Notes under the pieces: generated by a model
Databases searched by the model: none
What the model saw: the letters and a program-made list of their open reading frames with translations, nothing else
Told to the model about the DNA's origin: nothing
Translations under genes and position numbers: made by a program
Part shown: piece by piece, positions 24,250 through 36,790 of the stretch
Layout: the number at the start of each line of letters is the position of its first letter
How positions within the stretch are numbered: the first letter of the stretch is position 1
Source of the DNA: Anthoceros angustus
Taxonomy: Eukaryota; Streptophyta; Anthocerotopsida; Anthocerotales; Anthocerotaceae
Direction: 5' to 3'
NCBI GenBank assembly: GCA_010909165.1
Contig: MU008159.1
Location: forward strand, 1,984,001-2,048,000
DNA: 64,000 bases

Positions 24250-24870
24250 TACATGCTTATATAATCTACTATTAGAAGGAATTGCTGCAGCCACTAATGA
24301 AAGTTGCCTAGAGAGGATTTTTAGTGATCAGTGGTCTACAAGAATTCCTTGAGTTAGTAGCTGCCTAGTTAAAGGGAGGGAGGGAGCTCAGTTGCTCCTC
24401 TCCACCTCGACCCCTGGGTCCCCTATGGTTGTTCCCTCCTGGATGGGCTCTTCCCATCGTTTTTTCACCTCAATATAAAACCTCGTTAAAGCGAACTTGT
24501 GGGATATATAAGGGCAAGAGCAAGGACTTTGAGTATGGAACATTCAATTCATTGTACGCTACAAGCCTTGTGTTGAGAGAGCTGTGGAGAGCCTAGTTAA
24601 TGAGCTTGTCATTGAGTCAAGGGCAGTAGTCAGTTGGGCGTAGATAGCCAGACTCAAGTGTGTATTTCTATTAATAAAGAGCAGCACCTCAAGAAGGTGA
24701 TCTGCGATTCGTTAGTTGACTTAGAGCCTAGTGCTACGTCGTGAGGTTGAGAGCGCTGAGAGTTGTGGAAGTCTCTACGTGGAGTGAATTGTCAAGGTCC
24801 TAGACCGCTGGGAAGACAGCACTTGCTACTTCCTTACTGGCTACATAGTGAGGGGCGCTACTTTGTAGTA
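24250..24870 (+). mobile_element. LTR-like region with TATA box and primer site
   Basis: An AT-rich to GC-mixed block carries a TATA box (GGGATATATAAGGGC at about 24,503) and, about 360 bp further, TAGTATCAGAGCGTGGTCC at about 24,868. The latter closely matches the TGGTATCAGAGC primer-binding site complementary to initiator tRNA-Met used by many plant LTR retrotransposons. The words GGATGGGCTC-TCCCCATC recur at about 25,880, suggesting a second LTR. Exact LTR ends are not visible. Confidence 0.55.
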
Positions 24871-24914
24871 TCAGAGCGTGGTCCATTCCTCCGAGTGACT
24901 AGAGAGTGCACAAG

Positions 24915-25121
24915 ATGGTCAATGAGAAGCACAAGAAGATGCTCAAGAAGCATCTTGTCGATCATCTGCCTCAACTGCCTGAAGATTCTTCATCTTCAGA
25001 AGAAGACGAGGAGCATAACAAGGAGAAGTCGCTGCCTAAACATACTGGGGGGCCATTTGGAGATAAATCAGAGGATTGGAAGAAGCAAATGGTAGAAGCC
25101 CTTTATCAAGTTCTGCCATGA
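24915..25121 (+). pseudogene. Start of a retrotransposon gag-like ORF
   Basis: An ATG lies about 45 bp after the primer-binding-site match. It encodes a 68-residue acidic and basic peptide (MVNEKHKKMLKKHLVDHLPQ, SSSSEEDEEHNKEKS, DWKKQMVEALYQVLP) and then stops. Beyond the stop, other frames remain protein-like (SLRRFEDFQEKGEAKSRTHS; KYEGERDPQVL at about 25,290). Position and composition fit the N-terminus of a gag ORF with early stops. No zinc knuckle, protease or polymerase follows, so the element is dead or non-autonomous. Confidence 0.45.
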
Positions 25122-25789
25122 GTCTCAGAAGATTTGAGGATTTCCAGGAAAAAGGCGAAGCAAAATCCAGAACCCACAGCTCAATAAGACGAAGTTGCGA
25201 AAGAACAAAATACAAAGATCTATCTAGCGAATGCAGCAAGCGTCTTCGTAGTGCCACCCAAGTCAAGCATGAAACTTGGTCTACCAGATAAGTATGAGGG
25301 AGAAAGAGATCCTCAAGTATTGATTCTTGGACGCCACCTCTACATAGGTCATCATTAACCGTCCAAGTTGGGCAGCAGCTGCGATGCAAGCAAGCCACCT
25401 CGTCAGTCCGCTCCCCCTGAAAATATATGTGGTGATGGTCAAGGACTTTAATAGAATTTTTCAAGTCCTTCACCAAACCTTATTATGCTCACAGGCACGA
25501 TGCACGACTAATTCTTTCTTATTTCACTGCATTCTTTTGATAGCGTGTATCCATTGCCCTCCAATGATCACTCGCGGTGGCGATCCTTCATAAGACAACG
25601 ATAACATATTATGCATGATTCCTCTTCTTCTTCTATAGTATGTATGTATTTTATTCTTCCTGAATATGACATTGTCCGTGTAGTAGATTTTTTTTTTTAA
25701 TTTGGTATTTTGAAAATAAATCAAAACAACCCCGGGGGAGAAATCTTCAGCAAGGGTTCTGATTCCCCTATGTTACACATCGTATCATC

Positions 25790-25935
25790 CCAACAGGCGT
25801 GTAGTAGATGACTATAGGTATGGAGCTTAGTTGCTTCTTTTAACCGCAAGCCTTCGAGTCTTCTTTTGTTGTCCTCCGTTGGATGGGCTCTCCCCATCAT
25901 CTTCCCCCCTCAACAAAAATTGCTTTAAGGAAAAA
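25790..25935 (+). mobile_element. Second LTR-like fragment
   Basis: GGAGCTTAGTTGCT...TTGTTGTCCTCCGTTGGATGGGCTC-TCCCCATC...CCTCAA aligns with 24,385-24,475 (GGAGCTCAGTTGCT...GTTGTTCCCTCCTGGATGGGCTC). This gives a direct-repeat pair about 1.4 kb apart around the gag-like fragment. Only about 100 bp aligns clearly, so this may be a truncated or heavily diverged 3' LTR. Confidence 0.45.
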
Positions 25936-27791
25936 AAAAGCAATAAAACATAATACTAGCAAAACTGCAAAGCTGAGGCATTTGTCGCACAGTAATATAA
26001 GTATGCTATAGACAATTTATAACCACCACAATTGACTTGCCCCACAAATAACTCAAATTTGCTAGCGTTAGCCTTGCATAAACCATTTGGCACAGCGAAG
26101 GGATATTAGCATGGAGCGGGGTGTGATTGGAAAATTAATGAAATTCAATTGAATATAGGCAAGAGAGAAAAGTCTCCTTTTTAAGATTGAAGATTATTAT
26201 ATTGTGTAATAATCAACCTTTTATGACTACTATTTACTATATTCTGTACTTATCTCTTTTTACGGCTCGATTCTACTGTAATGTGTAACAAGGTTCTTTT
26301 TTCTCAATTTTACTATATTATTTAATAATCTCCTTTTTATGACTGAAATTTACCATAATTGTGTGATTATCTCTTTTTTATTGTTGAAAAAATCTCATAT
26401 GGTTTTCATTGCCATAATTACGTATTAATGATCTTTTTGGTCTCTCCTACAATTGTTTTTACTCATATAGTTGTAAAAGTCGTACTTTTCTTTGTCAGGG
26501 GCATGCATGCTAGTTGTGACTTCACAGCTAAATAATCTAAGCTGTAGCTTGTTCACCGTTGTGCACTTAAGAAGCCATCATCAAAGAGCAAATGGCTTCC
26601 CGAAAATGTAACAAAATGGTTGAGGGAAAACTTAAATTTCAATTCGAGGATTTTTCAGGTATACTATGGGCTATGGAAAGCAGGTTTGGTGGATCGTCAT
26701 ATGCACATCAAAAAAATGGGTTACGCGTTGGGCGCATGTTGTTAGTAGGATTATATTATGTCATGGACTTTAATTCGTCAAAAAAATGGGTTACACGTTG
26801 GGCGCATGTTGTTCGTAGGATTATATTATGTCATGGACTTTAATTTGTCTGCTCGATCACGAAGGTCCGAAGCCATGAAGGGCATCAGTTTCCAAGTTTT
26901 ATTCCAAATGGACAATGATTTTGTAAGAGCATTTACGTTTGCGGTTCCAGTTTTAGATGCTATCGAACACGTATCGCCATTATTAAGCATCCTGTACTTA
27001 GATCGATACTTAGATGAGATGTCTAAAGGGAGTGGATGCCCTTGGTGAAGTAGCTTGGGCACACCATGGTACAAGTTGTTAAGACCAAGTCCCATTACAG
27101 GACTATAATATATTCTTCTTCTTCTATGCTATTTGTTGAGAGCACCCAATCATTTTTGAGGAGCACTGTAAGATTAAGTTCCCTCAATATGTCAAAATAG
27201 AACATGGAATGCAAATTGCAGTGGATTGATGACCTGCACACACCCACAGCGTCTCCAGGGCCACCTCACACAAATGGGCACGGCCTGATATTGAGCCCGA
27301 TTGCACGACAAAAGCGGACTCACCTTGCAACCAGAACCTCATTGGTCTGCAGCCCGTAGATATCGGCCGGGTCGAGTGATGTGACACCGGACTTCACCGC
27401 GTGGTGATTCGTGAATGAGCTCGATCTTGTCCGCCTCGGGCTCCGGCAGCCCGTGAAAGGCCAACATTCGCGTGCATCCCAATCCCTGCTTCGAGACTAC
27501 CAAGTTCCAGCCCCTGCGATCCCAGCGTCATCCGATGCACATCGAGTGTCGCCTGTGAGTGTGCCTGTCTTGCCTCCAATGTGGTGCTTTGGTCTTTATT
27601 GCAAGCCAAGAAGTCAATGTGGAACTTGAAGCGAAGGGCAATTAAGAAGATGCATTCCGACCAAGGCAAGCTGCTGCTCTACAGAGCAGCAGCTTTCCAG
27701 ATCCCTTCCAGCGCTCCTGCCAGAGTTCAACTTCAAACCGCTGCACTTGATACTCATGGTCTATGAGAAGATCTTGGGCTTGATCAAGAAA
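25936..27791. other. AT-rich intergenic region
   Basis: 26,150-26,480 holds degenerate AT-rich repeats (TTTACTATATT / CTTTTTATGACT). 26,592-27,048 has two overlapping open frames with no recognisable protein. 27,400-27,790 is the downstream flank of the nuclease gene. No RNA gene was seen. Confidence 0.5.
26709..26850. repeat. 70-bp tandem duplication
   Basis: CAAAAAAATGGGTTACGCGT...GTCATGGACTTTAATTCG is followed directly by a near-identical copy. The landmark AAAAAATGGG is at 26,711 and 26,781. The copies differ at a few positions. Confidence 0.92.
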
Positions 27792-29478
27792 TCACGAAAA
27801 GAGAGCATTGAGAACGGACGCGAGCCTGACGCCCCCCTGAGCAAGTCGCTTGTTCACAATGGGTAACCGGGAGTAGTAATACTCGTCTGGTGCCCATGCA
27901 TCTTGTTAGCGTCCATTTGTGGCTCACTGACCTTAAAAGCTGACAGCAAAAGAGGAGGGGTGGTCACTCGCAAAAATACCTTGCAAGATGGAGCCTGGGG
28001 TGGCGTTTCTGTAGGCATATTTGCAAGCCAGCGAAATGCTCTCGGAGGCGTATCTGTACGAAACAACACTAGTCACAACTTACATCCATCCGCCTCATGA
28101 AGATCACCCACAATGACGCAGGGCTGAAAATGGCAGCATGGCTTACATATCTGGGCATGCGAGGCTATCTCCTTCGCAGTGAGACCAGTTAACGACATCA
28201 TCCCTCCAGTCCCCCTTCACATTGCACAATCAAGGCAGAGGTTGTTGGTGAGCACAAAACGCTTGCCCCACCGTGCCTGCACAGAATCTCATGTTGTGTT
28301 TTTACAGTGATGTTTTGGTGGAGAGCCTCAGCCATTTGCAAGATGTCTGCACTGTAGTATTGTGTCTTGATACTGTTGATGATCTCAGAATCCCAAATCT
28401 GCGAAGGGAGCGAAGAGCCATCAGGAACAACCTCACACAGGCCAACAAAACATCCTGTAGGCATTTTCAGTGCATAGACAGGGGGGAGTTACATGATGCA
28501 AATTGTACTGGCGTGTATACCAGTGAACGATTATTGAATTGCCTCCCGCATCTGAAGTGAACCCGACATGCAATGGCTGCAAGAAGGAGGCTTCTGTTTG
28601 AGTAACTTCTGGCAGCACCCGGCTTCCCTTCACCACTTCACTGGCAAGATGGAGAACCATAGCTCTCAGGACCAACACCAGTAGAGTCCTTTGTCAGCTC
28701 ACCTGATGAATGTCACCCATGTAGTGCGCTAAAAAGAGCAAAGCTTCAGTGAGATTGTCTGCAACAGAAGACCAAAAAGAAAAACTGTAAGGCTATGAAA
28801 CTACGTGGGACTGGAGCAGCTGTCAATCATGGACTCAACAAAGACATACACTGCGTTGATTCAACTTCTTGGATACTGCGAAAGGAGCCAATAGACCTCG
28901 ACAACGGTGGTGCATAACTCGTCAGCTGTGTAGTGTAGTTGTTGATAGCACCAGCTACACAAGCGTCGTGCACCCCATTTTCATTATGGCAGTCCCCTGC
29001 AAAGAAACACAAGGAGAGAATCAGAAACTCAACAGACAAGAACAGGGAATTAAGGACCACCAACATTTGCCAAAAGATGAGACATGTCGCGATGTGGTAC
29101 CACGTACGTCCATATTTATAGTTACAGAGAAAGTCAGGGGTGTCAATGTAGTGCAGAGGAGAAGTCCATTGGTACTTCCATTGCCACTTGATGTCATCCG
29201 GCCACGTGCAAAGACTCGTTAGACTGCCTTGAGCATACTCCGGCAGCAACGATATCACTGTCTTGAGGGCAGATGCTGAGAGCAGAGACTGCAGGAAAAA
29301 AGCTGGGTCAAATTAAAGAATGCTTTCAACAACACTTGAAATCAGAACCAGGCGGGGTGATCACCTCTGCAAGCAAACACGTTATGTGGTGTCCGTCTGC
29401 ACCCCATGCCCGCGAGGCTGGAGCATGAAGAAGCAGCAGGAGACACGCGACAATGGAAGGCACCAAGAACCCTGTCAT
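27792..29478 (-). CDS. S1/P1-type endonuclease (plant nuclease I)
   Basis: Zinc-dependent S1/P1 nucleases cut single-stranded DNA and RNA, are secreted or vacuolar, and act in senescence, cell death and phosphate recovery. Nine exons (minus): 29,478-29,365, 29,288-29,108, 28,996-28,850, 28,758-28,703, 28,576-28,493, 28,398-28,306, 28,214-28,147, 28,053-27,980 and 27,886-27,792. They join in phase to 303 residues, the usual family length. A signal peptide (residues 1-24, cleavage after ASRA) exposes Trp25, the N-terminal zinc ligand in this family (WGADGHHI). Other ligand motifs are present: TWPDD, SPLHYIDTP, LAHYMGDIHQPLHVGFTSD, VHWYTR and LHHIWDSEII. The Cys pairs of plant members (SLCTW, RDCHNE, HCEGDSLACPD, SLACKYAYRN) and the end RLPIVNKRLAQGGVRLA are kept. 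ATG 29,478 is the first in frame and starts the signal peptide. The gene looks intact. Confidence 0.96.
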
Positions 29479-32400
29479 GCTCGTGATTGGTCCACTAGCT
29501 TTGGAAGTTGCTGCGTTCAACCCAAGGCACTGGCTTCACGGAGGAATAATTCAACATAGATGGGAGTTGGAGGACTGCTGCCAAGGCATCGCATCACGGG
29601 GAAAAGCGAATCATTTTGGGACAGGAGTTTGTCTACAATTGGAGAGTTTTTGTGTTCGTAATGCGTGGAAAGGTGATGTGTTATGGTGTTTAGAATTCTT
29701 AGCAATTTTCAGCCGCTGGATGGCGGGACAGGACAGCAGTGCGAGTCTGCTTGCTTAGGGTTATCTCGTGACTCGCGAGGAACGTGTAGCGAGTGATGGC
29801 ATGTTGGAGCGATAAGGAGGCGGCAAAACGGTTGAGAGGGTGCACAATGCGGCGGGGTATATCCCGGCTGTCACTTCCTAGGGTTGTGGAACTACAGGCA
29901 ATCTGCTGGAGTTGATGCAGAGCTGTCATAGTCATGCACACCACCGACTGTGTGTGAGAACAACAGTGTCCAAGATGCGCTGCGGTTGAAGTGCGGTCGA
30001 CGAAGGATGAAGCTCTTGTGGAGCAGCGACATCAAGCGCTGTGACTCCAGGGCAGCAGAGGATATTCCAGTACTGTTTTCCAAAGCCAAAACTGCATTGC
30101 CAGCTTCCCTGTGCGAACTTTCAGAGATGGCTTTACAACGATCCACATCGCAATCACGCCATCACAGAATGAGGACAAGGAGAAGACCGCAGTAATTCAC
30201 CAAGAACCAGGAAATTTGAACTTTAGTAGAGCCCATTGAACCCTGCACTAAGGCAATTACATGGACATCGACACCGAATCTTGTCTCTCAGAAAGAAATA
30301 AGACAAAACCTTTATCAGAAACAGAACAAACCACTGTGGATAGGTACTCCTTTCAGAGCGGACGAGACAAGAAACGCGCAGAAGGTACTGACATTTCCTT
30401 TGTGCAGGCTATCCTGAAAGTAGTAAAACAACCTGACCATGCTTTTTGATACCTGCTCTGGAATAATATCCAACACAGCTGCCCCGGACGATCATCGTGC
30501 GTTCCACTACGCAATCAGTTCAAGTTTCTGTTTTCATCAGCACTCCGGACCTCTTCGGCGTTCGGAATCTGTATCACGCCAACAAACATGAGTGCAATCC
30601 ATGCTTGTCAGCAACCTACATTGAATCTCCAACTCCCTATTCGGACGGATATAGTAGTCTACCTCCAAGCAGTAGGGTAGCAGAATCCTGCATAAATGTT
30701 GGAGAATTCCATTGTCTTGGTTTGTCCTTCGCCCTGGAATGTATAACAACCTGGCTCACTATCTCACTAGCGGGCAACGCATTGCTATATGCGACTCGTC
30801 CGCGACGTCATGTTCATGGTGGTTGGTTAAGGAGAGTGGGTTCTTTACAGGAACGCTCATATACCCTACTCAACCAAGTGTTTTTCGGCCATAAGGAGAG
30901 ACGATTTCACTTGCAGCTATGGTGTAACGGACCCTACCGGGACACCGTCTGCAAGCATTGCTATCCTCAACCTACTGGGTTGGGCGGCACAGAGATGTGC
31001 GATAACGAAGGTCTACAAGTACTCTCCCATGTAGGTCGGCCACAAGTACTTTCCCATGTAGGTCGGCCACACCTTTATCCTAAGAAACATGGGCCATGAG
31101 CAAGGATTTCTCCATATGCATTAAGGCCTATGCCAAAGGTGGCCTATGCCAAGGGTTACCATAATCGCAAGAATGGAACTGGTCTTCCCTTTTCTTCAGG
31201 CAATGAGTGTTCATCGCAAAGGGCGCTGGCCAACATAGTGTATAGGAGGGCAGCGAACACAGGGATGGTGCCTGAGATCCATGCAGAGGGTGCTAAACGC
31301 AGGGATGGTGTCTGAGATCCATGTAGAGGGTGCTGGCTAACGTAGTGTACAAGATGGCAGTGAGGGCAGGGATGGTGCCGAAAATCCTTGTAAAAGGTGC
31401 TGGCCAATGCATTGTACAAGACGATAGCCAGCTTAGGGATGGTGCCGAAGATCCTGCAGAAGGCGCTGGCCAACGCAGTATAGTGTACAGGACGACAGCG
31501 AGCGCACTATGTGGCATCTTCTGTACCATAGCAACGAGTGCAGGGATGTAGCATCTTCTGCACCTAAGGTAGGTAGTTACTTTCATGTAGAGCGATAGAT
31601 AATTTCTAGATGGGCGATCGCAGGGCTAATGCCCATGCCCACCAGGCCTCCTATGGGTTGTTCCGCTTTGTCTCGGGGCAAATGGGATTTCTCATCTCTT
31701 TTAAAAATTTCTCCAATAAAGTCTCCATGTTTCATTTATAACAACATGTCTTTGGATTGTGAACATCAACACTCAAAGCAGCATTTCTTCACTTCTTCTG
31801 CCTCTCCACGATGCAAACGAAACCTATTTGGTTCTACCTCCCCTTTCGATAGGCCCATGTCCAAACAAGCTTAGGCCAATGTCCAAACAACCGTTTTTGG
31901 CAACCGTTTTTGGTTCATGGTTTGCCTCCTACGCTCATTTTTCCAAGTCCCTAGAATCGGTACTCGTATACCCAATCATGGATGGATGTATCTAACCGGC
32001 TTCTAATCGATTCCATGGTGTATAGTGCGGGGCAGCCTTAAACCATGGGGGGTCTTCTGCCTGACATGTCAATTCCATTGATGGAAGTGTGTTGAGTACG
32101 ACGTGCACAGGCAGAATTTGCTCTGCACTAGGCTATTTCAACCATGTTGTTTCCCTGACTCATGAGAGGAGATAGGATGCTCAATGAGGCTGTGTACATA
32201 CAGTCTCCCCGCTTCCCCACCCCTTTCATGCTGCTCGGCAGTACCACGTTGTGCGCGGATTGAAGCCAGTTTGCGAGCAGACGGCCAAAGCAAGGAATCA
32301 AGGCCGTGCCAGCCCACTGCCAGTCCCCGATATGTAGCATCCGCGCATGCCAGAAGCTCCGTCAGCGAATCGAAACAATCTCGCCATGTTGTCCGGAGGA

Positions 32401-33220
32401 CCGTGGCACGTGCTTAGGTTTTTTAAATGCCTCCTGACGTATTTCACGATTCCAACGCTGTTGGGAGTCCGGAGTTTGAATCAAGTGCCGCCAATTGGTA
32501 TCTGCGTTGAAAAGCAGAAAAAGGAACTGGTGGACGGCCATCTTCCAAGCTTATACCACCACCCAGACTTTAGCTTTAAACAGCTGCAACTTTATATAAG
32601 TGACTGATGCTGCAGCCATTGACAGCTTCAAAATTGCACGACTTCACAGCAGCAACAGCTGACGTACACTGACGGGAGGCGTGAACTACACAAACTGGTC
32701 TACCAGCTTGAACAATACCTACACCTCCCAAGGACAACCTAACCTTGTTGCCTAAAAAATCAGTCACCTTGCAGGTCCCCTACAACGCTGAACAATTGAA
32801 AGGTGGTCCTATATGGGTGTCTCGTCCCCAATCACGAGGCAGCAGCTTTGCTGATTAGTTTGGAGCCAGCCATCTGAACCATCAGTAATGCACTCAGGTT
32901 GCAATTAATAATCTGGACTTCAAGTATAGTCTCTGATGATAGCGTTCGGTACCTAGAGTCAATTCAGACATATGATACAGGTGGAACATCACATTCCCCG
33001 GTGGCAGTTAGCAGACACAACTTTGCCAAAAGAGATTCTGTCGGCTGCATTTGAAGAGCAGCTGTAATCTCCATCGGCCTACATCCCGACCTCCGATGGA
33101 GAGCTCACAGGAACCCCCACTGGAAGGAGTAGGGAAAAAGGGGTGCCTACTCGTACAGCAAATCAACACAAAAAGAGGCCTTGTGGAACCATGAAAGCAT
33201 ACATACGATCAGCACACACA
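29479..33220. other. Intergenic, one minisatellite, no gene recognised
   Basis: This lies between the 5' end of the nuclease gene and the 3' end of a kinase gene. A 200-codon open frame on plus (30,497-31,099) lacks an ATG start, family similarity and codon bias and is probably chance. Apart from the minisatellite at 31.2-31.55 kb, I see only unique sequence. Confidence 0.55.
31222..31550. repeat. Minisatellite, unit about 60-67 bp
   Basis: Four to five imperfect units of GGGATGGTGCC-GA-ATCC-TG-AGA-GG-GCTGGCCAA...GTACA-GA-G-CAG occur in tandem with variable unit length. One truncated unit lies at the left. The open frames through it are repeat-driven and not evidence of a gene. Confidence 0.85.
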
Positions 33221-35130
33221 CTAGAAGAAATCGAAGTCCAAGTACGAGCCTGATGAGTTGGCATCCAATTCAGGAGGTGGCGGAGTTGGAGTTGGCTTTT
33301 TCTCACTTGCTGGCGTGGAAGGAGGAGCTTTGCTTCCCAGCAGCTCTGGCTCAAACGGCTTGGGGACATCTGGGGGCGATGCACATCTGATCAACGCCCA
33401 ATTGACCCCTTCAAAGAAAGGATGTTGCTTGATTTCACCAGCTCCCCTCTTGTATGCTAATCTGTGCTGTGGCTCCTTCACCAGCAAACCCCTGATCAAG
33501 TCCCTGGCAGCAAAACTGACACCAGATGACTCCGGAAACTTGAGGGGCTGCCCTACCACATTGAAGAGAGTGGCACGGTTCCCTGATCCCTTGAAAGGAG
33601 TCTTCCCATGCAGCAGCTCATATAGAAATATCCCAAAGGTCCACCAATCAACTGCGCTACCATGACCTTCACCCTTGATGATCTCCGGTGCCAGGTACTC
33701 ATGCGTACCCACAAACGACATAGAGCGGGCTCCAGTAGGCTCCGCTATAAGCTCTGGCAGAGGTGTCACTTGATTCCCCACTTCGAGTTTGGGTTTGGCC
33801 TTGGGCTTCTTTGTCTTCTTAGATCTTGAGGGAAAGAAGCGCGGGACAAAGCAGGTTGGTTGCACGCAAGTGGGTGTCACACAAACCGGTTGCACACAAG
33901 AGGGCTCAATGCAATTCGGCTGAGCACAATAAGCAGGAAGCCTCCTTGAGGGATCGAAGTCGGCAGACGCAGACTTGACGAGCGTAGGGCTCACGACACA
34001 CCTCAGTGACAGATCAAAGTCAGAAAGCATGATGTGCCCATCCTCCCTGACGAGGACATTCTCTGGCTTCAGATCCCTGTACACCACACCCATCATGTGG
34101 AGGTACTCCAGAGAAAGGAGGACTTCTGCGGCATAGAACCTAACACACCGAAGAAGGAGAGGTGAGTGACAGAGCACGGTCAAAGGCATGCATGATGCAC
34201 CCAAGCCCAAGCACTGCATACCAGTGAGCCGAAGAACCAAAAAGGAAAGTTGCAGTTGACTGGGATTTGGCAAACAAGAGACGGGAGAGAAGGCGAAACA
34301 TACCGAGCAGCCTGCTCAGAAAAGTGCTTCCCGGGTTGGCGTTGCCTGAGGGTGTGCAAATCCCCTCCAGTGCAGAACTCCATGACGAGACATGAAAACT
34401 TGGAGGTCTCGAAATGGGTGTACAGGGTGGGAAGAAAGGGGTGATCCAGAGCCTGCAAGATTTCCCTCTCCGTCTGCGCCCTGAGCAGCTTCTTCCGGCT
34501 GGCAAGCGAGCCCTTGTCCATGACCTTCATGGCGAAGTAGCTGTTACTGCCCCGCAGCTCGGCGAGGTAGACGCTGCCGATGTCCCCGCATCCGAGGCGC
34601 TTGAGCAACCTAAAGTGGCTGAGGCCGAGGTTGCCATCCCGCATCCGGATGGCCCGGATGGCCTCCCATCTGGAATCATTGGCCTTGTGCGGCTTGTTAT
34701 CCCGGCGGCTGAAGCTGGAGCAGCTGCTGTCGTTGGAGTCGCTGATGGCGCTGCTGTTACTGGCCCGGCTAATACTACTCTTGCGGCTCTCGCCTTCCCT
34801 GCCGCTCAGCTTGGCGCCCCCGTCGCTCGTCTTGGCCTCGCTGGATTTGAGGTCGCTCATGGTTCCATCACTGCTCTTCCCGCTGCTGAGGCTGTTCTTG
34901 ACGCTGCTGGTCCCTGTGGCGCTGCTGCTGCTCAGGCTGCTCTTGATGCTGATGTCTATGCTGCTAATTGTGCTGAAGCTGGAGTTGCCGTTGCTGCTGC
35001 TACCACCCCCGACACCGACCGCCTGATGCTGCTTGTGGTTATGGCTCCCGCTATCCCAAGCCGGGTCCGTGGCAGCACTCATATTCTGCCGGCCTCTACC
35101 GTCGTGCGGCGGCCTGTGTGGCGTGCTCAT
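33221..35130 (-). CDS. D6PK-like AGCVIII protein kinase (kinase A)
   Basis: AGCVIII kinases of the D6PK group are plasma-membrane Ser/Thr kinases that phosphorylate PIN auxin carriers. Two exons (minus): 35,130-34,304 and 34,139-33,221 (stop), joined in phase within the Arg codon of AAR|FYAAEV, giving 581 residues. Residues 1-150 are Ser-rich and disordered. The kinase domain runs from about 173: glycine loop GCGDIGSV, lysine in AMKVMDK (K202), YRDLKPEN (D298) and the AGCVIII-specific DFD in place of DFG (316-318). An insertion of about 100 residues follows, with Cys-Pro repeats ([16 protein letters not shown]) and a basic stretch ([13 protein letters not shown]), the membrane-binding feature of this group. 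Then come GTHEYLAPE and a C-terminal FDFF, the PDK1-docking (PIF) motif. ATG 35,130 is the first in frame. The upstream leader has a (TCAGC)n tract. Confidence 0.97.
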
Positions 35131-36790
35131 CCTCCCCGTGCATCATCCGATCAGCTCAGCTCAGCTCAGCTCAGCTCAGCTCAGTCTCAGCCTCAGCTCC
35201 AACCCAGCGCGGTCAGCTCCGGTCAATGCCGCTCACTCCCAGCTCGCCTCTCCTCCGGTGCGAGCAGCCGAGCAAAGCGACGATGCCGGGGCGGGTGAAG
35301 GGAAGTGCGCGAAAAGGCCCGCCTGGCCTCGGAAAGCGGGGCGGAAGCAAGCTAAGCGAGCAAGAGACTGGGGGGAAGGAAGAAAGGAATGACGGAAGGA
35401 AGGAGAGAGGAAGAAGAGAAGGCGAGCTGCCCTACCGAGGCAGAGCAAGCGGAGCCATGGGGAGTTGGGGGCAGCGCAGGAGGCGCGGAGAGCAAAGCAA
35501 GGGCAGAGGCAGAGGCAGAGAGGCAGTGTGTGGGTGGGAGAGAGGAGGAGGCGGCTGGCCGCTGGGGGTCTGACAGCCTCGCCCGGCCCCAACGCCCCAA
35601 CAGCAACATCAACAGCAGTAGCAACAGCATGGCATGCACATCAGCCTGCTAATCTTTAGTGGGCGAACAGAGGAGCAAGTGCACGTCTATGCGCGTGCGG
35701 CCCACCAATGGCCCCATGAGATGCGCATCATGGGCATCATCTCCCACCGGGAAGGCACTCCATGTTGCATCTCTCAAGGGCCTGCCTGCGCCTGCTCAAG
35801 GCCAAGGACAGGGTCGACGTTGGGATGCATTAATTTAAGCAAAACCCGGTGGCGCCGGCATGATAAGAGGCACATAACCGTTCCCGGAGCTTTCATTGTT
35901 CCGTCCAGCCTGTGATTATCATCACCCGCTTCGGCTCTTGCTAATTCCGACGTTCATTCAAACTCGCCCGCGCAACTTCAAACCGGGGTTTTGTCCTGGG
36001 CCGTGGTGCTAATTCGCTGCTTTCCTTTGACCCCGTGATGACTCGCATCACCGCATGGGACAAGGCGGGCAACAGTCGGGAGTTGCAAAATTAGGCGGAT
36101 ATTTTGTGGGCAGCCGCGGAGTGCTCCGCAGGAAGCTTCAAGCGCAGCGCCTTAAAAGACGCGAGCAAATCAGAATGACCGGATTCGCGGCCAGGGAGAC
36201 GTGGAGTCGTGGCCCCATGCTGCCCATGTTCACCATGCCGCCTCATGTGTATATGCCCATGCACCCCATGCACCCCATGCATACATGCAACAAAGCGAAT
36301 GTTCCGTCTCCGATGCGGCTCCTGGGCCTTTTGTCGCTTACAAGTGAATAACATTGCTCTGCGATCCCCGACACCGAGCGCCACAGCCAAGCCTAGGGTT
36401 TATTAGTCCAGAGGACCTGCACCCACCGCCATTTGTGTGGATGCATTAGCATGAGCTGTACGCAGTGCCCTGCCCACCAACGCGGAGAACACAGCAGACC
36501 ACACCGCCCCTTCGTGTGACATGTGTGTACAAGCATGGCTACAAACATCCATATATGCACGGCCTGGCTTTGTGTACCGGTGTTGTCGACTTAGTGCGAC
36601 TTGACCTGTCTGTCCCCAACGCATCATGGCTCCAACTTCTAACTGCCACCTTGGCCTCATTTCAAATTTACACGCCGATTAGGTGGGCTCGTCGCGCCGC
36701 CCCGCGCCCCGGCGCGCCACACCGCAAACTACCGACGTAATTAAATTTTGTACATAACACAGAGGCCAGCATAAAGTTTCACAGTGGTGC
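35131..36790. other. Kinase A leader and intergenic spacer
   Basis: 35,131-35,640 is GC-rich, with a (TCAGC)n tract at 35,151-35,184 and purine-rich runs at 35,380-35,540. It is the probable 5' UTR and promoter of kinase A. From 35,640 to the tRNA I see no coding pattern. CATGCACCCCATGCA-type short repeats occur at about 36,255. Confidence 0.5.
35151..35184. repeat. (TCAGC)n microsatellite in kinase A leader
   Basis: About seven uninterrupted TCAGC pentamers lie 20-55 bp upstream of the kinase A start codon. They are probably transcribed in the 5' UTR. Confidence 0.9.

Noticed and set aside
30497-31099. 200-codon plus ORF
   Set aside because: It has no ATG start, no recognisable domain, mixed composition and a short internal duplication. 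Probably chance.
31222-31550. CRISPR-like array
   Set aside because: The repeats drift along their whole length and there are no constant repeat and unique spacer parts. The DNA is also eukaryotic nuclear.
34414-35298. 294-codon open frame on plus
   Set aside because: It is antisense to exon 1 of kinase A, produced by Ser-rich codons read backwards.
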